Assembly: GCA_003612405.1 (NCBI GenBank)
Contig: RAYR01000016.1
Location: forward strand, 90,408 to 154,407
Source: a bacterium 0.1xD8-71
GTDB taxonomy: Bacteria; Bacillota; Clostridia; Lachnospirales; Lachnospiraceae
Direction of reading: 5' to 3'
Length of the DNA stretch: 64,000 bases
The notes beneath the pieces were generated by a model. That model made no database searches and was not told where the DNA came from. It worked only from the letters and a program-made list of their open reading frames with translations. Numbering within the stretch: the stretch's first letter is position 1; each line of letters opens with the position of its first letter. A program made the translations under genes and the position numbers. Positions 16,927 to 26,994 of this stretch are shown here, one piece after another.

Positions 16927-17781
16927 TTATCTGACATCCCGGTGATACAGTTTCGTACCATAGGTTCCATGATCTTTCATCTTTGCATAAAGCTCATTGG
17001 CAAGTGTCACGCTCCTGTGTTTACCTCCGGTACAGCCAATCCCAACCACAAGCTGATGTTTACCTTCTTTCACATAGTTGGGAATCAGAAAATCCAGCAT
17101 GTCCACCAGTTTTTTTAAAAACTCCGATGCTTCCGGAAATTCCATCACATAGTCCTGTACCTCTTTATCATTACCAGTTTTATGTTTCAGCTCATCAATA
17201 TAGAACGGATTCGGAAGAAATCTCACATCAAATACCAGATCTGCATCCGCCGGAATACCATTCTTGAATCCAAAAGATAATATACTCACAATCAGAGAAT
17301 TATATTCTTTATTGTGTATAAAAATACTGTCTATTTCCTCTTTCAGTTCCCTTGTCAGGAGATTGGAGGTATCAATGATGTAATCGGCCTTCTGCCGGAT
17401 TTCCCTTAAGGTCTCACGCTCCTTGTGGATTCCCTCCTCAACCCGTCCTTCCGGAGAAAGGGGATGGAGCCTTCTGGTCTCCTTATATCTTTTGAGGAGA
17501 ACCGCATCACTGGCCTCCAGAAAAAGAATTTCAAAGATGTATCCGTTTTCTTTCAGTTTCTCCAGAATCCTGCACACACCATTGAAGGACTGATCCACGC
17601 GCACATCAATCCCCAATGCTACTTTATTGACCTCACTGTTGGGCATCGCAATCAATTCCACGAACTTCTCAATTAGCGCTACAGGCAGATTATCTACACA
17701 GTAAAACCCCACATCCTCCAACATTTTCATGGCGGTTCGTTTCCCTGAACCACTCATTCCCGTCACGATTACAAATCTCAT
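16927..17781 (-). CDS. rapZ: RapZ-family nucleotide-binding protein
   Basis: 284 residues from the ATG at 17781, chosen because GGAGG is six bases upstream; a longer frame to 17799 has none. The N-terminal P-loop is GMSGSGKRTA (8-17): the Walker lysine is followed by Arg where Ser or Thr is usual. The C-terminal half has the conserved FGFKNGIP, DVRFLPNPFY and GIGCTGGKHRSV motifs. RapZ in E. coli binds small RNAs and GlcN6P; the Bacillus homologue YvcJ has nucleotide-hydrolysing activity and affects competence. The gene is 14 bases after murB, in one minus-strand operon. Confidence 0.94.
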   Translation of the reverse strand: MRFVIVTGMSGSGKRTAMKMLEDVGFYCVDNLPVALIEKFVELIAMPNSEVNKVALGIDVRVDQSFNGVCRILEKLKENGYIFEILFLEASDAVLLKRYKETRRLHPLSPEGRVEEGIHKERETLREIRQKADYIIDTSNLLTRELKEEIDSIFIHNKEYNSLIVSILSFGFKNGIPADADLVFDVRFLPNPFYIDELKHKTGNDKEVQDYVMEFPEASEFLKKLVDMLDFLIPNYVKEGKHQLVVGIGCTGGKHRSVTLANELYAKMKDHGTYGTKLYHRDVR

Positions 17782-17813
17782 ACGTATCCTCCATGCCAAT
17801 ATCCTAAACCGTA

Positions 17814-18725
17814 CTAAAAATCACCCAGAAAAATAATCTCAGGTTCCAGTGTCACATGGAATTTCTGTTGCACACGTTCCTGCACTTCCTCAATCACTTC
17901 CCGAATATCTGCCGCTGCCGCATTACCCGTATTCACCACAAAGCCGCAATGTTTCTCAGAGACCTGCGCACCGCCGATCCGATACCCCCGAAGCCCTGCA
18001 TCCATGATAAGTTTCCCAGCATAATATCCCTCTGGACGCTTAAACGTGCTGCCCGCGCTTGGATATTCAAGCGGCTGCTTGCTCTTTCTAAGACATGCCA
18101 GTTCTTCCATTCTTGTGCCAATCTGTGCCTCATCCCCTGATGTCAGCCGAAGCGTCACTTCCAATACAATAAACGGTCTGTTCTTGATAATGCTGGTGCG
18201 GTATCCAAACTCCATCGTATCATTATCGAGAGTCATAATCTGTCCATCCCGGCCCATTACCCGGACAGACTCGACAATCTGCTTCATCTCTCCATCATAG
18301 GCACCGGCGTTCATGACAATCGCGCCGCCGATGCTGCCTGGAATTCCCGCAGCAAATTCCAGACCGCTGAGACTGTTCCTGCGTGCAACGGCAGCGACTT
18401 TTGACAATAAAGCTCCCGCTTTGGCCACAAGGCGGCAGCCTTCCACATGCACTTCCTCCATTGGCCCGCCCATCTTCACAATGATACCTCTGTAACCTTT
18501 ATCTCCCACCAGCAGGTTACTGCCATTCCCCAGAATAAAATACTCCTGTTCAATCTGGCGCAGATAAGTAATCAGCTTTGCCAGCTCTTCCTCCTCCTGG
18601 ACGATAACGATACATTCTGCCTCCCCGCCCACACGAAAGGTTGTATAATGGCACATGGGTTCGTGAAATAAAAGTCTCTCTTCAGGAACGATGGTCCTGA
18701 TATATTCATACATCGATGTATTCAA
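17814..18725 (-). CDS. murB: UDP-N-acetylenolpyruvoylglucosamine reductase
   Basis: 303 residues. FAD-binding N-terminal region with YTTFRVGGEAE and LGNGSNLLV, then the substrate domain: GLEFAAGIPGSIGGAIVMNAGAYDG, split by normal spacing, and YPSAGSTFKRPEG with the catalytic serine. It makes UDP-MurNAc for peptidoglycan. The start is a TTG at 18725 with AGAGG six bases upstream; the ATG at 18713 has no ribosome site at a useful distance. First gene of the murB-rapZ-whiA-crh block. Confidence 0.95.
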   Translation of the reverse strand: MNTSMYEYIRTIVPEERLLFHEPMCHYTTFRVGGEAECIVIVQEEEELAKLITYLRQIEQEYFILGNGSNLLVGDKGYRGIIVKMGGPMEEVHVEGCRLVAKAGALLSKVAAVARRNSLSGLEFAAGIPGSIGGAIVMNAGAYDGEMKQIVESVRVMGRDGQIMTLDNDTMEFGYRTSIIKNRPFIVLEVTLRLTSGDEAQIGTRMEELACLRKSKQPLEYPSAGSTFKRPEGYYAGKLIMDAGLRGYRIGGAQVSEKHCGFVVNTGNAAAADIREVIEEVQERVQQKFHVTLEPEIIFLGDF

Positions 18726-18854
18726 TCTCTACCTCTGTCTCTATAATTTCCTATTCTATCTATATTCTCTCTTAGCATGTTCTGTTCCGTATAAATTATG
18801 TACAAGGCACATGCTATCCCTAACAAGTGCCTTGCCTGTATACTTTGTATGATT

Positions 18855-19793
18855 TTAATCCAGGACCATCCTGGCCGCACCATAGATGCCCGCATCATTG
18901 CCAAGCGTAGCCAGTGCAAATTTCGTATCTTTACAGCCGTGGAATACTGTCCTCTCAAAAGGAGGTTTGATATAGTCAAACAATATCTCTCCAGCCTTGG
19001 ACACACCGCCGCCGATTACAAAAATCTCCGGATTAATGACGCCTGCAATAACACCAAGACCTTTCCCAAGATATTCTCCGAAGGTACATGCAACCTCAAT
19101 GGCCAGTGCATCCCCTGCTTTCACAGCATCAAATACAGCCTTGGCAGATACCTCTCCTGTGCGCAGAATACTATCCTTATCACTGGCTTTCAAAGCCCTG
19201 TTTGCCAGTCTGGTAATCCCTGTGGCAGAGGCATACTCTTCAAGGCATCCCAAATTACCGCAGTTACAGGGTTCTGTCTCGTTATCCTCCACATGAATAT
19301 GTCCTATTTCACCGCCTGCACCTGTTGACCCTGTCATAATCTCACCATTTATGATGATGCCGCCGCCCACGCCGGTTCCCAGGGTGACCGCCACCAGGTT
19401 CTTATGGCCCTGACCGCCGCCCTTCCACATTTCACCCAATGCCGCCACATTGGCATCGTTACCGCATTCCACTCTCATACCATCCAGAAGTGTGGTAAGG
19501 TTTTCCTTAAGGTTAAACATATTCCATCCAAGATTAACAGCCCTGTGCACGATACCATAGCTGTCTACCGGCCCTGGCACACCTACCCCCACGCCTGCCA
19601 CATCTTCCCGGGTAATGGATTTCTCCAGCATTTTTGCTTTAATGCTCTCTGCTATATCAGGAAGTATCATCTCGCCGCTGTTCTGTGTGCGTGTGGGAAT
19701 CTCCCACTTGTCAACTACCATACCGTTAAGATCAAACAAACCAAGTTTGACGGTTGTTCCACCCACATCTATTCCAAATACATAACTTGCCAT
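18855..19793 (-). CDS. glcK: ROK-family glucokinase
   Basis: 312 residues. The N-terminal ATP-binding motif GIDVGGTTVKLGL (7-19), catalytic Asp in GNDANVAALGE (Asp113), and the ROK zinc signature CNCGNLGCLEEY (Cys176, Cys178, Cys183) are all intact. It phosphorylates glucose to glucose-6-phosphate with ATP. It lies 38 bases after hprK on the same strand and 129 bases before murB, in the carbon-control part of the cluster. Confidence 0.93.
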   Translation of the reverse strand: MASYVFGIDVGGTTVKLGLFDLNGMVVDKWEIPTRTQNSGEMILPDIAESIKAKMLEKSITREDVAGVGVGVPGPVDSYGIVHRAVNLGWNMFNLKENLTTLLDGMRVECGNDANVAALGEMWKGGGQGHKNLVAVTLGTGVGGGIIINGEIMTGSTGAGGEIGHIHVEDNETEPCNCGNLGCLEEYASATGITRLANRALKASDKDSILRTGEVSAKAVFDAVKAGDALAIEVACTFGEYLGKGLGVIAGVINPEIFVIGGGVSKAGEILFDYIKPPFERTVFHGCKDTKFALATLGNDAGIYGAARMVLD

Positions 19794-19831
19794 TTTCCCT
19801 ATCTCCCTCTTTTTCTGTCACTGTCTTATGG

Positions 19832-20773
19832 TTATTCGTCATCCTCACTGCGTCCGCGTGCCAGGGAATTCTGTACCCGTTTGTACAGCTCCTGCGCCGC
19901 ATTGTAACCCATCTTCTTCTGCCGATGATTCACGGCTGCTGATTCGCAGATAATCGCCAGATTACGCCCTGGCCTGATAGGAATGTTGTGACAGACCACC
20001 TTGTTGCCCAGATACTCAGTATATTCTTCTTCCAGACCCAGACGGTCATACTCTTTATCCTTGTCCCAGTCTTCCAGACGGATAACCAGGTCAATATTCT
20101 GCGTATCCCTAACACTGGAAGCACCAAACAAGGCCTTTACATCCACGATACCGATACCGCGCAGTTCAATAAAGTGCTTCGTGATATCCGGAGCGGAACC
20201 GATCAGCGTATCCTCGCTCACCCTTCTGAGTTCCACCACATCATCTGTCACCAGACGATGTCCTCTCTTAATCAATTCCAGAGCAGCTTCAGATTTACCG
20301 ATGCCACTCTCACCCGTAATCAGTACGCCTTCACCATATACATCCACCAGCACTCCATGCACTGAAATACAAGGTGCCAGCTTTACATTCAACCATCGGA
20401 TAACCTCCGCCATACATGCAGAAGTAGCCTTTTTACTCATCAGAAGCGGCACACCGTATTTCACCGCAATCTCCCGGAACAGATCATTGGGAAACAGATC
20501 TCTGCAAAATACGATACCGGGAATGGGATTATTTAATAATTTCTCAAAAATCTCCCTCTGTCTGTTCTCGTCCAGACCGTTCATATAAGAATACTCCACA
20601 AACCCCACAATCTGTAACCGCGTCGTCTCAAAATGTTCAAAATATCCCGCCATCTGCAACGCCGGTCTGTTGATATCCGGCTGCGTAACCTTAATCTTGG
20701 AGATATCAATCTCCGGTGTCAGATTCTCCCACTTAAATTTCTCAATTACTTTTGTCAGATTAATGCTTGCCAT
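19832..20773 (-). CDS. hprK: HPr kinase/phosphorylase
   Basis: 313 residues. N-terminal domain (1-130), then the catalytic domain with His140 (SVHG), Walker A GESGIGKS at 154-161, and the family signature IELRGIGIVDV at 202-212. It phosphorylates or dephosphorylates Ser46 of HPr and Crh in response to glycolytic intermediates and drives catabolite repression with CcpA. One likely substrate, the Crh-like protein with Ser46 kept, is encoded at 15743-15997. The ATG follows AGGAGAAGG. Confidence 0.96.
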   Translation of the reverse strand: MASINLTKVIEKFKWENLTPEIDISKIKVTQPDINRPALQMAGYFEHFETTRLQIVGFVEYSYMNGLDENRQREIFEKLLNNPIPGIVFCRDLFPNDLFREIAVKYGVPLLMSKKATSACMAEVIRWLNVKLAPCISVHGVLVDVYGEGVLITGESGIGKSEAALELIKRGHRLVTDDVVELRRVSEDTLIGSAPDITKHFIELRGIGIVDVKALFGASSVRDTQNIDLVIRLEDWDKDKEYDRLGLEEEYTEYLGNKVVCHNIPIRPGRNLAIICESAAVNHRQKKMGYNAAQELYKRVQNSLARGRSEDDE

Positions 20774-20834
20774 GTCCTTCTCCTTGTGATGAATACGAAA
20801 AAAATACTGCTGAGTCTGCGTCTATTGTATCATA

Positions 20835-20878
20835 CAAAAAAAGGGTGCGCAATACAGGACTGTTGCCCTGCGCGCACC
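20835..20878 (-). terminator. Terminator of uvrC
   Basis: Minus strand: GGTGCGC (20878-20872) pairs with GCGCACC (20850-20844), with an inner CAGG/CCTG stem, followed by an eight-T tract at 20842-20835. It lies just after the uvrC stop, so hprK probably has its own promoter in 20774-20834. Confidence 0.75.
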
Positions 20879-20881
20879 TCT

Positions 20882-22756
20882 TCACTCCGCCTTTTCCCCC
20901 ATCCGGAAAAATTCATAAATCTGCTTTCCGATATGCTCCGGAATTTCCGGCACCTCACACAGTGTCTCCACCGACGCCTCCTTAATCTCATTGATAGAGC
21001 CAAAGTGCCGCATCAACGCCTTACGCCTGGCAGGTCCCACCCCCGGGATCTCATCCAGTACAGACTTCACCTGAGCCTTAGAACGCAAAGATCTGTGATA
21101 CTCGATGGCAAAACGGTGAGCCTCGTCCTGGATTCTGGTAATCAGTTTAAAGCCTTCCGAGTGTGTATCAATGGGTATCTCCACATTCTGATAATACAAT
21201 CCTCTGGTGCGGTGGTTGTCATCTTTCACCATCCCGCACACAGGAATATCCAGATGCAGTTCTGCAAGCACCTGCAAAGCAATATTGACCTGTCCTCTGC
21301 CGCCATCCATCAACAGTAAATCGGGGAACTTCGTAAAACTCCCGAAAGTATGATCCACCTCTTTTCGGGCCAAATCTTCCTTCTCCTCCATGCCATGTAC
21401 AAACCGCCTGGTGAGCACTTCCCTCATACAGGCATAATCGTCCGGCCCGGATACCGACTGGATCCGAAACTTCCGGTAATCGCTGCGCTTAGCCTTGCCT
21501 TTCTCAAATACCACCATGGACCCGACGTTGGCAAAACCGCTGATGTTAGAAATATCATAAGCCTCCATGCGGCTCACATCCTCCAGTTGAAGCAGTGCCG
21601 CAATCTCCTTCATGGCCCCAATCGTCCGGCCCTCTTCCCTGCGGATCCGTTCTTTGTCCTGACTTAAGATCAGATTTGCGTTCTGCGCCGCCAGTTCCAC
21701 CAGCTTCTCCTTGGCACCCTTTCTGGGCACTCTGAGATAGACCCGGTTTCCTTTTCTGGCAGAAAGCCATTTTTCCAGAATCTCTATGTCTCCTATTTCC
21801 TCCTGTAACATCAGCTCTTTGGGAATATAGGGGGTGCCTGCGTAGAACTGTTTGACAAAGTCCAGAAGTATCTGTGCCGTATCATACCCTTCCACATGCG
21901 TCATATAGAAATGTTCCCGGCCAATCAGTTTACCATCCCGGACAAAAAACACCTGCACCACCGCATCATGCTCGTCCTTGGCCAGGGCGATGATGTCCTT
22001 GTCTTCCCCATCACTGTCTGTAATCTTCTGTTTTTGCGCTACGCTCTTGACACTGTTATATAAATCCCTGAATCTTGCAGCTTCCTCAAACTCCATGTTC
22101 TCTGAAGCCGCTGTCATCTTATCCTCCAGATCCTTCAGAATCGGTCTGTAATTTCCGTTCAGAAAATCCAGCGCCTGCTCCACTCTCTCCCGGTACTCTT
22201 CTTTATTGATATATCCCTGACAGGGTGCCGCGCACTGTTTGATATGATAATTCAGGCAGGGTCTTTCCAGCCCGATATCCCGGGGCAATTTACGGTTGCA
22301 GGTCTTTAACTGATACAGTTTATTCATCAGGTCGATAGTATCTTTCACCGCCGCCGCACCGGTATATGGGCCGAAGTACTTTGACCGGTCTTTCTTCATT
22401 TCCCTGGAAAAAAGAACCCGGGGATATTCTTCTCCCATAGTCACCTTGATATAGGGATAAGTCTTATCATCCTTGAGCATGGTGTTATACTTGGGACTGT
22501 ATTCCTTAATCAGGTTATTCTCAAGCACCAGCGCTTCTAATTCCGAGTCCGTTACAATATACTCAAACCGGGCGATCTGTTCCACCATCTTGTTAATCTG
22601 GGGCCCACGGCCTACAATCTTACGAAAATAAGAGCGGACCCGGTTGTGCAGATTCACGGCCTTGCCCACATAAATAATTGTATCGTTTCCATCATGCATC
22701 AGATAAACACCTGGTGCGTTTGGGAGTTTTTTCAGTTCCTCGTCAAAATCAAACAT
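20882..22756 (-). CDS. uvrC: Excinuclease ABC subunit C
   Basis: 624 residues, full length. Domains in order: GIY-YIG nuclease (about 12-95; [19 protein letters not shown]), Cys-rich linker with [16 protein letters not shown] domain binding UvrB (about 200-235; [20 protein letters not shown]), RNase H-like second nuclease (about 370-540; [24 protein letters not shown]), and C-terminal helix-hairpin-helix (about 560-620; [17 protein letters not shown]). It makes both incisions in nucleotide excision repair. It lies downstream of ftsH but is separated from it by a terminator. Confidence 0.97.
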   Translation of the reverse strand: MFDFDEELKKLPNAPGVYLMHDGNDTIIYVGKAVNLHNRVRSYFRKIVGRGPQINKMVEQIARFEYIVTDSELEALVLENNLIKEYSPKYNTMLKDDKTYPYIKVTMGEEYPRVLFSREMKKDRSKYFGPYTGAAAVKDTIDLMNKLYQLKTCNRKLPRDIGLERPCLNYHIKQCAAPCQGYINKEEYRERVEQALDFLNGNYRPILKDLEDKMTAASENMEFEEAARFRDLYNSVKSVAQKQKITDSDGEDKDIIALAKDEHDAVVQVFFVRDGKLIGREHFYMTHVEGYDTAQILLDFVKQFYAGTPYIPKELMLQEEIGDIEILEKWLSARKGNRVYLRVPRKGAKEKLVELAAQNANLILSQDKERIRREEGRTIGAMKEIAALLQLEDVSRMEAYDISNISGFANVGSMVVFEKGKAKRSDYRKFRIQSVSGPDDYACMREVLTRRFVHGMEEKEDLARKEVDHTFGSFTKFPDLLLMDGGRGQVNIALQVLAELHLDIPVCGMVKDDNHRTRGLYYQNVEIPIDTHSEGFKLITRIQDEAHRFAIEYHRSLRSKAQVKSVLDEIPGVGPARRKALMRHFGSINEIKEASVETLCEVPEIPEHIGKQIYEFFRMGEKAE

Positions 22757-22802
22757 GGCACATTCCTTCTGTCAGATATCATTAATTTAAATTGTACTGG
22801 AA

Positions 22803-22837
22803 CAAACAGGGCAAAGTCAATCATAGACTTTGCCCTG
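22803..22837 (-). terminator. Terminator of ftsH
   Basis: Minus strand: CAGGGCAAAGTC (22837-22826) pairs perfectly with GACTTTGCCCTG (22818-22807), then TTTGTT. It starts 8 bases after the ftsH stop. Confidence 0.8.
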
Positions 22838-22844
22838 TGGTTTT

Positions 22845-25049
22845 CTATTCGTTTTCATCCGGCTTTCTGTCCGGCACCTGGGAGAAAAGTCCCCGGTTCC
22901 CGGAAGGCTGCTGTTGTGGAGCGGATTCCGGCTGCCCGGTCGTTCCGGACTGCTCCGGTACCGGCTGCCCGTCTGCTGCGTTCTGTCCCATCTGGAACGC
23001 TCCCTCTGATGGTTTCTCCACAGACACCGTCTCTTCCTTTTTATCCTTGAACCTTTCGGTCTCTTTCTCATCCTCTTTCGGTTCCGGGATACCCTTTTCC
23101 TTCCGGAAAATTTTCATGAATTCCTTACCGGTGATCGTTTCTTTCTCTATCAGATGAGTCGCAAGTTTATCCATAATCTCCCGATTCTCTTTCAGGAGCT
23201 TCTTCGCCTTCTTATAACTGTCATGCAAAAGCTTCATGACTTCCGTATCGATATCTGCCGCCGTCACATCAGAACAGGTCAACGATGCCCTGCCGTCCAG
23301 ATACTGACTCTCCACCGTTGCCAGACCCATCAGACCGAATTTCTTGCTCATGCCAAAACGTGTTATCATATTGCGCGCAATACTGGTGGCCTGTTCAATA
23401 TCATTCGCAGCACCGGTGGTCACTGTATCAAATACAATCTCCTCCGCCGCGCGGCCGCCGAGAAGTCCCACCAGCCTGTCACGAAGTTCCGCCTCCGTAT
23501 CCAGATACTTCTCTTCCTCAGGCACATGCATGACATAGCCGAGCGCTCCCATCGTCCTGGGCACAATCGTAATCTTCTGTACCGGTTCTGCGTTCTTCTG
23601 CAAAGCGCTTACCAGTGCATGCCCCACCTCATGATAAGAGACAATCTTACGCTCCTCTTTGCTCATGATACGGTCTTTTTTCTCTTTCCCCACAAGTACC
23701 TGCTCCACCGCATCAAACAGATCTTTCTGACTCACATACTCTCTGCCCATCTTCACGGCATTGATGGCCGCCTCGTTAATCATATTGGCCAGATCGGAGC
23801 CCACTGCTCCGGAAGTTGCCAGGGCAATCTCGTTCAGATCCACCGTATCATCCATCAGCACATCCTTGGAATGTACTTTCAGAATCTCCACACGCCCTTT
23901 CAGATCCGGCTTATCCACGATAATCCTTCTGTCAAAACGTCCCGGGCGAAGCAGCGCCTTATCCAGAATCTCCGGTCTGTTGGTGGCTGCCAGGATAATG
24001 ATACCCTTCTTACCGTCAAAACCATCCATCTCCGAGAGCAGCTGATTCAAGGTCTGTTCCCGCTCCTCATTACCGCCGCCATACTTGGTATCACGGCTTC
24101 TGCCAATGGCATCAATCTCATCAATGAAGACAATACAAGGCGCGTTTTTCTCCGCTTCCTTAAACAGATCGCGGACACGGGATGCCCCAACACCCACATA
24201 TAATTCTATAAAATCCGAACCGGATAAAGAGAAAAATGGCACATGTGCCTCTCCCGCCACTGCTTTTGCAAGCAGTGTCTTACCGGTACCGGGAGGTCCC
24301 ACCAGAAGTGCTCCTTTGGGCAGTCTTGCACCAATCTTTGAATATTTCCCCGGATTATGCAGAAAATCTACCACTTCCACAAGAGATTCCTTGGCCTCAT
24401 CCTCACCTGCCACATCCTGAAAAGTAATTCCTGTCTCCTTCTGTACATAAGCTTTCGCCGTGCTCTTCCCCACACCCATGGGCCCGCCTTTGCCGCCCAT
24501 ACGTCTGAATAACAGACTCAAAAGCCCCCACATCAGAAGAACCGGAAGAATATAATAGAGCAGTACTGTCATGATCACACTGGAGCTGTCCGAAACTTCT
24601 TTGTTCATCTCCACCCCGTGTTCCAGCAGACGCTGTGCCAGAGTATCGTCATCCTCCATCTTACCGGTATAATAAGTGATGCCTCCCATACCATATCCGT
24701 AAGCAAAGGGTGACTTTGTCTCCCCCTTCTTAGGATAAATCTCTATCCGGTCCGATCCCACAGAGACGCTCTTCACCTCTCCGCCTTCCACCATTTTCAC
24801 GAACTGATTATAGGTAATCTCCTGATTGGTCGCTCCTGTCAGCATTTTCATAAACATACTGATACATAAGAGCGTCACAAGTGCAGCAATTACTAACATA
24901 ATCAGGCTCTGTTTGCGGGGGTCACTGCCATTACCGTTCCGGTTGCCATTCGGGCCGCCGGGGCCGCCCGAATTACCATTATTGCCGGGGCCGCCCGCAC
25001 CCGGGCCGCCGCCGTTATCATATTGATTCATATTATCATTATCTGCCAT
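22845..25049 (-). CDS. ftsH: ATP-dependent zinc metalloprotease FtsH
   Basis: 734 residues. An N-terminal 45-residue stretch rich in Gly, Asn and Pro precedes the first membrane segment (about 48-70). An outer domain and second membrane segment (158-182) follow, then the AAA+ module with Walker A GPPGTGKT (251-258), Walker B IVFIDE (306-311) and the second region of homology. The zinc site is HEVGH at 473-477. The C-terminal 75 residues are low-complexity (Gln, Pro, Glu, Lys). It degrades membrane and some soluble regulatory proteins. The Gly/Asn-rich leader is longer than usual and is cytoplasmic by the positive-inside rule. Its own sigma-A promoter is at 25126-25154. Confidence 0.96.
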   Translation of the reverse strand: MADNDNMNQYDNGGGPGAGGPGNNGNSGGPGGPNGNRNGNGSDPRKQSLIMLVIAALVTLLCISMFMKMLTGATNQEITYNQFVKMVEGGEVKSVSVGSDRIEIYPKKGETKSPFAYGYGMGGITYYTGKMEDDDTLAQRLLEHGVEMNKEVSDSSSVIMTVLLYYILPVLLMWGLLSLLFRRMGGKGGPMGVGKSTAKAYVQKETGITFQDVAGEDEAKESLVEVVDFLHNPGKYSKIGARLPKGALLVGPPGTGKTLLAKAVAGEAHVPFFSLSGSDFIELYVGVGASRVRDLFKEAEKNAPCIVFIDEIDAIGRSRDTKYGGGNEEREQTLNQLLSEMDGFDGKKGIIILAATNRPEILDKALLRPGRFDRRIIVDKPDLKGRVEILKVHSKDVLMDDTVDLNEIALATSGAVGSDLANMINEAAINAVKMGREYVSQKDLFDAVEQVLVGKEKKDRIMSKEERKIVSYHEVGHALVSALQKNAEPVQKITIVPRTMGALGYVMHVPEEEKYLDTEAELRDRLVGLLGGRAAEEIVFDTVTTGAANDIEQATSIARNMITRFGMSKKFGLMGLATVESQYLDGRASLTCSDVTAADIDTEVMKLLHDSYKKAKKLLKENREIMDKLATHLIEKETITGKEFMKIFRKEKGIPEPKEDEKETERFKDKKEETVSVEKPSEGAFQMGQNAADGQPVPEQSGTTGQPESAPQQQPSGNRGLFSQVPDRKPDENE

Positions 25050-25125
25050 GAGGAATCCTCACTTTCCTGACTCATAATCTTAGCAAGAATACTTTATTTC
25101 GACTGCACCGACAGTCTCACTACCT

Positions 25126-25154
25126 ATTATAGGGAAGGAAAAATCATAAATCAA
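25126..25154 (-). promoter_or_regulatory. Sigma-A promoter of ftsH
   Basis: Minus strand TTGATT at 25154-25149, 17-base spacer, TATAAT at 25131-25126, about 80 bases before the ftsH ATG. Confidence 0.75.
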
Positions 25155-25304
25155 TAAGAGAATTATGAATTTGTGAACACAAGTATTAAAGTATTATAAA
25201 GTTTTTTACAAAAATTATGTTTTAGTCTGGATTTTCCCCAAATTATTCTCTATAATGTTATAAGATATTGCTTTTTATTTGCACAGAAAGGCATGGACAG
25301 GCAG

Positions 25305-26912
25305 ATGGCAGTAAAATACGTATTTGTAACAGGCGGCGTTGTATCCGGACTCGGTAAAGGAATTACGGCTGCATCGCTGGGAAGATTATTAAAGGCGCGT
25401 GGCTACAAGGTAACCATGCAGAAATTTGACCCCTATATCAATATTGATCCGGGTACCATGAATCCTATTCAGCATGGGGAAGTGTTTGTCACAGAGGACG
25501 GCACCGAAACAGATCTGGATCTTGGTCATTATGAGCGTTTTATTGATGAAAATCTGGACAAGAATTCCAATGTGACCACCGGCAAAGTTTACTGGTCAGT
25601 GTTGCAAAAAGAACGCCGGGGCGACTATGGCGGCGGTACCGTACAGGTTATCCCCCATATTACCAATGAAATCAAGAGCCGGTTCTACCGTAACTTTACA
25701 GATCAGGAGACCCGCATTGCAATTATCGAGGTGGGCGGTACTGTGGGTGATATCGAAAGTCAGCCCTTTTTAGAGTCAATTCGTCAGTTCCAGCATGAAG
25801 TAGGCAGAGAAAATGCGATTCTGATTCACGTAACCCTGATTCCTTACTTAAGTGCCTCCCAGGAGCTTAAGACCAAACCTACCCAGGCGAGCGTCAAAGA
25901 TCTTCAGGGAATGGGAATTCAGCCCGATATCATCGTGTGCCGCAGTGAGCATCCGCTGGATCAGGGTATTAAAGATAAAATTGCCCTTTTTTGTAATGTG
26001 CCAAACAACCGCGTCTTACAGAATCTGGATGTAGAACATCTCTATGAAGCGCCTCTTGCCATGGAGAAAGAGCATCTGGCACAAGTGGCATGTGAATGTC
26101 TGAATCTGGCATGTCCGGAACCTGATCTGACAGACTGGAAAGCCATGGTGGAATCTCTGCATACTCCCACAGGCGAAGTCACTATTGCGCTGGTAGGTAA
26201 ATATACACAGCTTCACGATGCTTATATCAGTGTGGTAGAGGCCTTGAAGCATGGCGGAATCTCCAATCGCTGTGTGGTGGATATCCGATGGGTTGATTCT
26301 GAAACCGTGACAAAAGAAAATGTATCCCGGCTTCTGGAAGGTGTAAATGGTATTCTGGTACCCGGCGGGTTCGGCGACAGAGGTATTGAAGGCAAAATCC
26401 ATGCTATCACCTATGCAAGAGAACACAGGATTCCTTTCCTTGGACTCTGCCTCGGCATGCAGCTTGCCATCGTGGAATTTGCAAGAAATGTGATCGGATA
26501 TAATGACGCCCACAGCATCGAGCTTGACCCTTCCACCACTCACCCTGTGATTGCACTGATGCCGGATCAGAACGGCGTGGAAGATATCGGCGGCACCCTG
26601 CGTCTTGGTTCTTACCCTTGTGTACTGGACAAGAATTCCAAAGCTTATGCTCTCTATGGAGAAGAAACCATTCACGAAAGGCATCGGCATCGTTATGAAG
26701 TCAACAACGATTACAGGACTGTGCTGACCGAGAAAGGGATGCATCTTGTGGGATTGTCTCCTGACGGACGCATTGTGGAAATGTGTGAGCTGCATGACCA
26801 CCCCTTCTTCGTGGCAACACAGGCACATCCTGAGTTAAAATCCAGACCGAACAGACCACATCCTTTGTTCAAGGGATTTGTGGAAGCGGCACTGGCATAC
26901 AAACAGGCGTAA
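25305..26912 (+). CDS. pyrG: CTP synthase
   Basis: 535 residues from the ATG at 25305 ([19 protein letters not shown], the usual family beginning); an in-frame ATG at 25293 adds four residues and has AAAGG only one base away. The N-terminal synthase domain (about 1-270) has the P-loop [15 protein letters not shown]. The C-terminal class I glutaminase domain has PGGFGDRG, the nucleophile Cys in [10 protein letters not shown], and the His-Glu pair in [10 protein letters not shown]. It converts UTP, glutamine and ATP into CTP. A TATAAT at 25251-25256 is the likely -10. I see no GGGC start tract or leader terminator of the Bacillus pyrG kind. Confidence 0.96.
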   Translation: MAVKYVFVTGGVVSGLGKGITAASLGRLLKARGYKVTMQKFDPYINIDPGTMNPIQHGEVFVTEDGTETDLDLGHYERFIDENLDKNSNVTTGKVYWSVLQKERRGDYGGGTVQVIPHITNEIKSRFYRNFTDQETRIAIIEVGGTVGDIESQPFLESIRQFQHEVGRENAILIHVTLIPYLSASQELKTKPTQASVKDLQGMGIQPDIIVCRSEHPLDQGIKDKIALFCNVPNNRVLQNLDVEHLYEAPLAMEKEHLAQVACECLNLACPEPDLTDWKAMVESLHTPTGEVTIALVGKYTQLHDAYISVVEALKHGGISNRCVVDIRWVDSETVTKENVSRLLEGVNGILVPGGFGDRGIEGKIHAITYAREHRIPFLGLCLGMQLAIVEFARNVIGYNDAHSIELDPSTTHPVIALMPDQNGVEDIGGTLRLGSYPCVLDKNSKAYALYGEETIHERHRHRYEVNNDYRTVLTEKGMHLVGLSPDGRIVEMCELHDHPFFVATQAHPELKSRPNRPHPLFKGFVEAALAYKQA

Positions 26913-26950
26913 GAATGTAAATCAATTTTATCTGTTTATCCTAACAATTC

Positions 26951-26983
26951 GGGCGAATCCGCATCAGACGGCTTCGCCCTTTT
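26951..26983 (+). terminator. Terminator of pyrG
   Basis: GGGCGAA (26951-26957) pairs with TTCGCCC (26973-26979) with an inner CCG/CGG, followed by TTTT. It lies between convergent genes. Confidence 0.75.
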
Positions 26984-26994
26984 CATTACTCTCT

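Noticed and set aside
18813..18837. CAAGGCAC/GTGCCTTG repeat between glcK and murB as terminator
   Set aside because: Only eight pairs with a 9-14-base loop and no T-run on the minus strand; not strong enough to call.
25251..25304. CTP-sensing reiterative-transcription attenuator before pyrG
   Set aside because: No GGGC at the expected start and no leader terminator between -10 and ATG.
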